A DNA stretch of 19,716 nt, taken from NCBI GenBank assembly GCA_964617455.1, contig CAZTYF010000023.1, forward strand, positions 1 to 19,716, given 5' to 3'. This document shows, piece by piece, positions 14,287 through 19,716 of this stretch. A program made the translations under genes and the position numbers. Position 1 is the stretch's first letter; every line of letters starts with the position of its first letter. The DNA is from Monoglobus sp964617455. Lineage in GTDB: Bacteria > Bacillota > Clostridia > Monoglobales > Monoglobaceae. The notes below the pieces were generated by a model. The model made no database searches, had not been told where the DNA came from, and worked only from the letters and a program-made list of their open reading frames with translations.

Positions 14287-16125
14287 ATGATGAAATTCAG
14301 GAAACTGACAGCATTGTTCCTTTGCTGCGTTATGGCAGCCCTGTCCTTTACGATTCCGGCTTTTGCCGCCTCGTTTCCGGATGTTGACGGCGACAGTTCC
14401 CTCTCATGGGCGAAGGACGCCATAAACGATATGACGGAAAGCGGATATATAAAGGGCTACGACGACGGAACATTCAAGCCGACACAGGCTATCACGAAAG
14501 TTGAGGCATTGCTCCTTATGTCTCGGATAATGGGAGTTGACGAGGGGGATTACGAAACCTCCGCAGCTTGGGCAAAGGAAAACTACGAGACCACCGTGAC
14601 CGCAGTCAACAGCCAATACATAGACGAACTGTGCTATCTGATGTATTTGGGCGTGCTTGATTTGACGGATTTGAGGAATTATGCCTCAAGCGCCAACGGA
14701 AACACCTCCCTGCTGAGATGGCAGGCGGCCTATTTGATGGTCAAGTTGGCAGGCAAAGAGGATGAGGCAGCCGAAGAAGAAGGCGGCTCGGATATCTACT
14801 CGGACTTTGAGAAAATCCCGGAAGAGGGAAGAAACTATGTGGCCTATGCCAACAGTGCCAAACTTATGAACGGTATGGGCAAGGACGAAAACGGCAAGGA
14901 CTTTTTCTCCCCCGACACCACACTGACCAGGGCGCAAATGGCGGTACTCCTGAGCCGAATGATTTCGTCTCTCGGCAGACGCTCGGTATTCGGCACCGCA
15001 GAGGCCGTTGACTATGAGGGCGGAACCTTGGAAATTGCCGCCGAAAACGGCAACACCGAAAGCTGCGAAACAGGCAGCGCCGTTATCAAATTTGAGGGCA
15101 AGGACGCCTCTCTTGACGAAATCGAAGAGGGCGACGAGGTTATGGTGACCTTCACCGGCGGAGCTCCGAGACTTATCGAAGCGGTTGCGGGGCAAAAAAC
15201 CGAAACGGTATACGGCGTTATCGGTCAAATGGGCGAGAGCGCCGGCCGGCAACAGATTATCGTCAGAGACCCCGAAAGCGACGAGAGCGGCACCACCTAC
15301 AGCGTTTCGCCCTCCTGCACCTATGTCATAAAGGGCACTTCGGGCACGTTCAAGGACCTGAAAGTGGGCAACAATGTGGAGCTGACTCTCGTGAACGGAA
15401 CCGTCACGGCTGTTACCGTCAACGAAAAAGAGACCACCGCAAGGGGCATCTTTGAAAGCTTGGAGGGGGAGAGCGCCACAGATTCATACATAGTTCTCTA
15501 TGACGAATCCGCCGACAAGAGCAACGAATATCCCCTCTCAAGCGGAACCGTCACCGTGAAACGGAACGGCGCCAACGCCAATTTGAGAGACCTTAACGAG
15601 GGAGATGATGTGACCCTCACAATGACAAACGGAAAAGTTACGGATATCAGCGCCAAGAGCGAAACCTCCGAAGAGGTGGGCACCATCAAGGAAATCGTCC
15701 TCAGCGACAGGCCCGAAATCACCATCGAGGTTGACGGAAAGGAACAGACCTATTATATGTCAACCTCCACCAAAGTCACGGTGAATAATGTGGAGGGCAC
15801 CATATATGACCTCCGCCCGGGCAACTCGGCAAGCATCGTGGCCGACGGCAACACTTTGTCCGCCATTGAATCCGGCTCCACTGCCTCCTACGGCAAAACC
15901 ACCGTATCCGGCAAAGTTCAAAGCATAAACAACACCCTGAAGGTTATTTCGATACAGGGAGTGAACGGCGGCACGGAAACCGTATACTACGACAGCGGCA
16001 CAACCTTCTTAAAGTCGGACGGCAAAGAGGCCACATCTCGGGATGTGGTGCCGGGCAGCGATTTGAATGTGACCGGCTCCGACACGACCGGATATTTTGT
16101 AGCGTCAATCATAATCATAACATAA
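14287..16125 (+). CDS. Secreted S-layer homology (SLH) protein with five C-terminal repeats (612 aa)
   Basis: A signal peptide (KFRK, hydrophobic core LTALFLCCVMAALSF, cleavage after AFA at 27) is followed by three SLH motifs. The first (about 28-83) is clear: FPDVDGD, WAKDAINDMTESGYIKGYDDGTFKPTQAITKVEAL. The second (about 95-156) is degenerate, and the third (about 168-230) ends in FFSPDTTLTRAQMAVLLSRMI. SLH domains bind pyruvylated secondary cell-wall polymer and hold proteins on the surface. Residues 234-612 contain about five repeats of 65-75 residues (near 234, 307, 383, 463, 538), each with an opening G-x-I/V strand, a middle threonine-rich strand, then L-x-D/E-L-x-x-G-D/N-x-V and a closing N-G-x-V strand, resembling DUF5666-like beta domains. 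The protein ends in a hydrophobic VASIIIIT. It is acidic and has no recognisable enzyme domain, so a structural or surface-display role is likely. Confidence 0.88.
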   Translation: MMKFRKLTALFLCCVMAALSFTIPAFAASFPDVDGDSSLSWAKDAINDMTESGYIKGYDDGTFKPTQAITKVEALLLMSRIMGVDEGDYETSAAWAKENYETTVTAVNSQYIDELCYLMYLGVLDLTDLRNYASSANGNTSLLRWQAAYLMVKLAGKEDEAAEEEGGSDIYSDFEKIPEEGRNYVAYANSAKLMNGMGKDENGKDFFSPDTTLTRAQMAVLLSRMISSLGRRSVFGTAEAVDYEGGTLEIAAENGNTESCETGSAVIKFEGKDASLDEIEEGDEVMVTFTGGAPRLIEAVAGQKTETVYGVIGQMGESAGRQQIIVRDPESDESGTTYSVSPSCTYVIKGTSGTFKDLKVGNNVELTLVNGTVTAVTVNEKETTARGIFESLEGESATDSYIVLYDESADKSNEYPLSSGTVTVKRNGANANLRDLNEGDDVTLTMTNGKVTDISAKSETSEEVGTIKEIVLSDRPEITIEVDGKEQTYYMSTSTKVTVNNVEGTIYDLRPGNSASIVADGNTLSAIESGSTASYGKTTVSGKVQSINNTLKVISIQGVNGGTETVYYDSGTTFLKSDGKEATSRDVVPGSDLNVTGSDTTGYFVASIIIIT

Positions 16126-16142
16126 AAAACTCCTTCCAAATG

Positions 16143-16166
16143 CGGCCCGTCATGGGCCGTTTTTTT
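16143..16166 (+). terminator. Rho-independent terminator of the SLH gene
   Basis: A CGGCCC/GGGCCG stem (16143-16148 with 16154-16159), 5-base loop, then seven T. It lies 17 bases after the stop codon. Confidence 0.9.
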
Positions 16167-16203
16167 ATGCTCCTCGGAAAAAGCCGACCAAGAAAACATC
16201 AAA

Positions 16204-16247
16204 GAAAAAACACCCTCGGGCCTCCCTTTTGCGGGAGCCCGAGGGGC
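16204..16247 (-). terminator. Rho-independent terminator of nth
   Basis: On the minus strand a long GC-rich stem (CCCTCGGGC/GCCCGAGGG extended by CTCCC/GGGAG) surrounds a GCAAAA-type loop and is followed by TGTTTTTTC. It is separate from, and faces, the SLH gene terminator. Confidence 0.9.
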
Positions 16248-16251
16248 ACTC

Positions 16252-16902
16252 TCATTTTTTTACCCCCACCTTGGGACACAAGCGGTTTATGGGGCAGTCG
16301 GCGCAGCGGGGTCGGGATGCGGGACAGTATTCCCTGCCGTGGTTCACAAGATAGTGTCCAAAGGCAATTTGGTATTTTTGGGGCACAATCTCAAGGAGGT
16401 CAAACTCGATTTTGGCGGGGTCGCTGTTTTCGGTGAGTCCCAAACGGTTGGACAGCCGCTTGGCGTGGGTATCCACCACAATCCCCGGAATGTTGAAAGA
16501 GTCGCCCCGAACAAGGTTCGCCGTCTTTCTCCCCACTCCCGGCAGACGGAGCAAATCGTCCATGGATTTCGGAACCTCGCCGCCATAGTCCTCAATGAGC
16601 ATTTTGCAGCAGCCGATGATGTTTTTCGCCTTGTTTCGGAAAAATCCGGTGGAACGGATATCCTCCCGCAGCTCAAGCTCATCGGCCTCTGCGAAGGCAT
16701 ACACATCCGGGTATTTTTTATAAAGCTCCTCCGTCACCATATTCACTCTCTTGTCGGTGCATTGGGCGGCAAGGATGGTGGAAATCAGGAGCTGCAAAGG
16801 GTTTTCGCAGCGGAGGGTGCACTCCCCTTGACCGTAAACCTCCCGAAAAGTATTTATAATCTCCAAAACCCGTGCCTTTTTGTCTTCAATTTTCTCTCTC
16901 AT
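16252..16902 (-). CDS. nth: Endonuclease III (DNA glycosylase/AP lyase), 216 aa
   Basis: Base-excision repair enzyme that removes oxidised pyrimidines. The helix-hairpin-helix LPGVGRKTAN (120-129) contains catalytic K126 and the GVVDTHAKRLSNRLGL-type segment supplies catalytic D144. The C-terminal cluster loop C193-x6-C200-x2-C203-x5-C209 is the complete 4Fe-4S signature. Length is normal for the family. The ATG at 16902 was chosen by length and the AGAGGT 10 bases upstream; an out-of-frame ATG four bases earlier makes only a two-codon frame. It is divergent from glyA with overlapping promoters. Confidence 0.95.
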   Translation of the reverse strand: MREKIEDKKARVLEIINTFREVYGQGECTLRCENPLQLLISTILAAQCTDKRVNMVTEELYKKYPDVYAFAEADELELREDIRSTGFFRNKAKNIIGCCKMLIEDYGGEVPKSMDDLLRLPGVGRKTANLVRGDSFNIPGIVVDTHAKRLSNRLGLTENSDPAKIEFDLLEIVPQKYQIAFGHYLVNHGREYCPASRPRCADCPINRLCPKVGVKK

Positions 16903-16917
16903 AGCATAAAATACCTC

Positions 16918-16946
16918 TTGCAAAAATCTCTTTTTAACATTATAAT
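16918..16946 (+). promoter_or_regulatory. Promoter of glyA-rarA
   Basis: TTGCAA (16918-16923), 17 bases, perfect TATAAT (16941-16946). The -10 lies within the palindrome ATTATAAT (16939-16946) that also supplies the nth -10. Confidence 0.75.
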
Positions 16947-16967
16947 TGAATGGTATGAATTTTTCAA
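16939..16967 (-). promoter_or_regulatory. Promoter of nth, sharing its -10 with the glyA promoter
   Basis: On the minus strand TTGAAA (16962-16967), 17 bases, perfect TATAAT (16939-16944). Six of the eight bases of the ATTATAAT palindrome belong to each -10, so both promoters cannot be melted by separate polymerases at once. Confidence 0.75.
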
Positions 16968-17002
16968 CATAAATCAAAAATTTATTTTCGGAGGATTAAT
17001 CA

Positions 17003-18241
17003 ATGTTTGAATTTGAGTACCTTAGCAATGCCGACCCGGAGGTCAAGGCTGCCATTGAGAAAGAAATCGGCAGGCAACGGGGCAAAATAGAACTCATTGC
17101 GTCCGAGAACTTTGTCAGCCCGGCTGTTATGGAAGCTATGGGCACGCCCCTAACCAACAAATATGCCGAGGGCTATCCGGGCAAGCGTTACTATGGAGGC
17201 TGCGAATATGTGGATATTGTGGAAGATTTGGCAAGGGACCGGGCCAAAGAACTGTTTGGGGCGGAATTTGCCAATGTTCAGCCTCACTCGGGGGCAAGCG
17301 CCAATTTGGCGGTCTTCTTTGCCGCCATGGAACCGGGAGACACCTACCTGGGTATGAACCTGTCCGAGGGAGGACATTTGAGCCACGGCTCGCCGGTTAA
17401 TATTTCGGGCAAGTATTTCAACGTTGTGCCCTACGGAGTCGACCCTCAAACCCACAGAATAGATTATGACAATGTTCGAAAATTGGCCCTTGAGCACAAG
17501 CCCAAGATGATTTTGGCGGGAGCCAGCGCCTATGCCCGAGAGATTGACTTCAAAAAATTTCGGGAAATAGCCAACGAGGTGGGAGCATATCTGATGGTGG
17601 ATATGGCTCATATTGCGGGCCTCGTGGCAGCAGGCCTCCATCAAAACCCGGTGCCCTATGCCGACTTTGTGACCACCACCACCCACAAAACCCTGCGGGG
17701 ACCCAGAGGGGGACTCATTCTGTGCAAAGAAAAATACGGACAAATGATAAACAAAGCAGTTTTCCCGGGCAGCCAGGGAGGACCTTTGATGCACATCATC
17801 GCCGCAAAGGCCGTGTGTCTCAAGGAGGCTCTTTCCGATGAATTTAGGGGCTATCAATTGCAAGTCAAAAAGAATGCGGCGGCCCTTGCCAAAGAGCTTA
17901 TGGAGCGAGACATTGAGGTGGTGACCGGAGGCACCGACAATCACCTGATGCTGGTCAGCCTGCTGAAACACAACCTGACCGGCAAAGAGGTTGAACATAT
18001 GCTGGATGAGGTGGGCATCACCTGCAACAAAAACACCATCCCCAATGACCCCAAAAGTCCATTCGTGACCAGCGGTATCCGTCTCGGCACTCCCGCCGTG
18101 ACCACCCGGGGCTTCAAAGAGGAGGATATGGCGGAGGTTGCCGAGCTTATTTCCATGATAATAACCGACTTTGACGGCAACAAAGCCCAAGTGGCGGCAC
18201 GGGTTCAAGATCTTTGCAAAAAGCACCCCCTCTATGAATGA
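17003..18241 (+). CDS. glyA: Serine hydroxymethyltransferase (412 aa)
   Basis: PLP enzyme that interconverts serine and glycine while loading 5,10-methylene-tetrahydrofolate, the main one-carbon source; cytosolic homodimer or tetramer. The sequence is a full-length textbook match: LIASENFVSPAVMEAMGTPL (31-50), NKYAEGYPGKRYYGG (52-66), VDMAHIAGLVAAGLH (199-213) and the PLP-lysine motif VTTTTHKTLRGPRGG with K229. The start follows CGGAGG with 8-base spacing. It is followed after 54 bases by rarA with no terminator between, so the two are probably one operon. Confidence 0.97.
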   Translation: MFEFEYLSNADPEVKAAIEKEIGRQRGKIELIASENFVSPAVMEAMGTPLTNKYAEGYPGKRYYGGCEYVDIVEDLARDRAKELFGAEFANVQPHSGASANLAVFFAAMEPGDTYLGMNLSEGGHLSHGSPVNISGKYFNVVPYGVDPQTHRIDYDNVRKLALEHKPKMILAGASAYAREIDFKKFREIANEVGAYLMVDMAHIAGLVAAGLHQNPVPYADFVTTTTHKTLRGPRGGLILCKEKYGQMINKAVFPGSQGGPLMHIIAAKAVCLKEALSDEFRGYQLQVKKNAAALAKELMERDIEVVTGGTDNHLMLVSLLKHNLTGKEVEHMLDEVGITCNKNTIPNDPKSPFVTSGIRLGTPAVTTRGFKEEDMAEVAELISMIITDFDGNKAQVAARVQDLCKKHPLYE

Positions 18242-18295
18242 CAAAAACAAACCCATAAAACCGATACGAAACAAAATCCGAACGGAGATAACAAG

Positions 18296-19585
18296 ATGAA
18301 GGATTCCGGCAGCTACGCTCCCCTTGCGGACAGGCTGCGCCCCACCAATCTTGACGATATTGTGGGACAGCGGCACATTTTGGGGAAAAACCGTATTTTG
18401 CGCAACATAATCGAAAGCGGAAACATTCCGAATATGATATTCTATGGTCTTGCGGGCACAGGCAAGACCACCGTGGCCAACATTGCCGCAAAGGCGTCGA
18501 ATAAAATACTCTATCGCCTGAATGCCACAAATGCCTCCGTTGCCGACATCAAAAACATCGTCAAAGAGAGCGACGGGATGTTCGGGGGCAACGGAATTTT
18601 GCTGTATTTGGATGAAATCCAGAACTTCAACAAAAAGCAGCAGCAGTCTCTCCTTGAATACACCGAGAACGGAAAGATAACCCTCATCGCCAGCACTACG
18701 GAAAATCCCTATTTCTATATATACGGCGCCATCCTCAGCAGGTGCACGGTGTTTGAATTCAGGCCCCTCACCGCCGAGGATATCGAGTGCGCCCTGAGAC
18801 GGGCTCTGAGGATAATGGGTGAGGAGGATTTCCCCGAATCGAAAATCATCTGCGGCGATGAAGTGCTCAGGCATTTTGCGGAAAAGGCCGGAGGCGATGT
18901 GAGAAAAGGCCTGAATGCCTTGGAGCTGGCAGTGACCTATTCAAAGCCCAACAAAGACGGCGATATTGAGATAACCCCGGATATTGCGGAGCAGTGCACC
19001 CAAAGAAAGGTGTTTTCCTTCGACAAAAAAGGGGACAACCAATACGATGTGATGAGCGCCCTCCAGAAATCCATTCGGGGCAGCGACCCGGATGCTGCGG
19101 TCCATTACCTGGCCCGCCTGATTGAGGCGGACGACATTCAATCCATCTGCCGCCGTATGATGGTGACCGCCTGCGAGGATGTGGGCCTTGCCTATCCTCA
19201 AGCGATTACCATAGTCAAAGCCTGCGTCGACAGCGCCCTGATGCTCGGCTTTCCGGAGGCCCGAATCCCCCTTGCCCACGCCGCCATAGTCCTTGCCACC
19301 GCCCCCAAGTCCAATTCGGGTATTATGGCCATAGATGCGGCCATGAAGGACCTTGAGACCATGGATGTGGGCCCCATTCCCCGACGGTTGCAAAACAAAC
19401 ACTACGACGGAGAGGGAGATATCGAGAAGGGCCAAAATTACCTCTATCCCCACAACTACCCGAACCACTACACGGAGCAGCAATACCTGCCCGACAACAT
19501 AAAAGACAAGGTCTACTATGAATTCGGCGAAAACAAAACCGAACAAGCCGCCAAGGAGTATTGGAAAAAGATCAAAAAGAAATAA
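18296..19585 (+). CDS. rarA: RarA/MgsA AAA+ ATPase (replication-associated recombination protein A), 429 aa
   Basis: AAA+ clamp-loader-like ATPase that acts at stalled or gapped replication forks and interacts with SSB in known bacteria. The N-terminus has the family motif LADRLRPTNLDDIVGQRHILG (10-30). The Walker A loop is GLAGTGKTT (51-59), with GLAG replacing the usual GPPG, and Walker B is LLYLDEIQ (102-109), with Gln where most RarA proteins have DEIH. Sensor 1 STTENP (133-138) and the arginine-finger segment ILSRC (R149) are present. The C-terminal tetramerisation region is recognisable from VGLAYPQA, ARIPLAHAAIVLATAPKSNS and the terminal YLYPHNYPNHYTEQQYLPD. Length is normal. GGAG lies 8 bases before the ATG. 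It is downstream of glyA, probably in the same transcript. Confidence 0.95.
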   Translation: MKDSGSYAPLADRLRPTNLDDIVGQRHILGKNRILRNIIESGNIPNMIFYGLAGTGKTTVANIAAKASNKILYRLNATNASVADIKNIVKESDGMFGGNGILLYLDEIQNFNKKQQQSLLEYTENGKITLIASTTENPYFYIYGAILSRCTVFEFRPLTAEDIECALRRALRIMGEEDFPESKIICGDEVLRHFAEKAGGDVRKGLNALELAVTYSKPNKDGDIEITPDIAEQCTQRKVFSFDKKGDNQYDVMSALQKSIRGSDPDAAVHYLARLIEADDIQSICRRMMVTACEDVGLAYPQAITIVKACVDSALMLGFPEARIPLAHAAIVLATAPKSNSGIMAIDAAMKDLETMDVGPIPRRLQNKHYDGEGDIEKGQNYLYPHNYPNHYTEQQYLPDNIKDKVYYEFGENKTEQAAKEYWKKIKKK

Positions 19586-19619
19586 ACTCCCGTCTTATTT
19601 TCCTCTTTGTCTGTTCTTT

Positions 19620-19640
19620 TATCCGGCATGTGTGCCGGAT
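19620..19640 (+). other. Hairpin after rarA (possible transcript end)
   Basis: ATCCGGCA-TGTG-TGCCGGAT forms a perfect 8-bp stem with a 4-base loop, 35 bases after the rarA stop. No T-run follows, so it may stabilise the 3' end or simply be the first unit of the adjoining repeats rather than a true terminator. Confidence 0.45.
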
Positions 19641-19716
19641 CTGTCATATGAGGTGTGACAACTTTGTCATACCTGCTGTGCCGGATTTGTCGTATCTGCT
19701 GTGACAACTTTGTCAT
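19633..19716 (+). repeat. 23-bp tandem repeats, running off the right edge
   Basis: Three full 23-base units (19633-19655, 19656-19678, 19679-19701) and a partial fourth (19702-19716) lie head to tail. Two types alternate: units 1 and 3 begin TGCCGGAT and units 2 and 4 begin TGACAACTTTGTCAT. All share TGTCATA or TGTCGTA in the middle, and units 2 and 3 end in CTGCTG. TGACAA-CT-TTGTCA is itself an inverted repeat. The array continues outside the window, so its size and function are unknown. Confidence 0.75.

Noticed and set aside
18599..18634. RarA Walker B reading DEIQ instead of DEIH as evidence of an inactive enzyme
   Set aside because: The catalytic Asp and Glu are both present and all other AAA+ motifs are intact; the change is a neutral-looking variant.
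17150..18874. A 574-codon open frame on the minus strand across glyA and rarA
   Set aside because: It is antisense to two textbook genes with conserved catalytic motifs, has no ribosome site, and its translation looks like low-complexity shadow sequence; long antisense frames are common in this codon usage.
19633..19716. CRISPR array
   Set aside because: The units are directly adjacent with no unique spacers, and no cas gene is nearby.

Overview
The window looks like an ordinary chromosomal stretch of a Bacillota (Clostridia-type) bacterium, probably a gut or fibre-associated anaerobe. Supporting evidence is a T-box leader on thrS, strong Shine-Dalgarno sequences (AGGAGG types), near-consensus sigma-A promoters with 17-bp spacers, an S-layer-homology (SLH) protein, a MocR-type regulator, a processive-type GT28 glycolipid glycosyltransferase, PlsY, and genes for plant polysaccharide use. 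No phage, IS element, integrase or CRISPR array was seen.

Layout. (1) 1-7222, a carbohydrate locus: the first codons of an unknown minus-strand gene with its own promoter; a giant GH3 glycosidase (1623 aa) whose C-terminus is a rhodanese domain; a divergent AraC/cupin regulator; and a GH105 unsaturated rhamnogalacturonyl/glucuronyl hydrolase whose promoter -35 overlaps the araC stop codon. (2) 7276-9610: a MocR/GabR-like regulator that has lost the PLP lysine, convergent across a bidirectional terminator with a DUF362 protein that lies downstream of thrS. (3) 9651-12238: thrS (without a TGS domain) under a Thr T-box (specifier ACC), a divergent tRNA-Leu(CAG), and an intergenic region holding a consensus promoter that fires exactly into a 73-nt hairpin, a candidate unannotated small RNA. 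(4) 12239-13947: a plsY to GT28 glycosyltransferase operon with a 13-bp overlap, for membrane lipid synthesis. (5) 14287-16125: an SLH protein with five C-terminal repeats, with a WalR-like box upstream. (6) 16252-19585: nth, divergent from glyA-rarA, the two promoters sharing one palindromic -10 (ATTATAAT). The right edge runs into an array of 23-bp tandem repeats.

The best candidates for something undescribed are the small RNA at 12037-12122, the GH3-rhodanese fusion, and the apparently PLP-blind MocR regulator. I see no clear multi-gene novel system. All family assignments come from reading motifs by eye; no database search was run.
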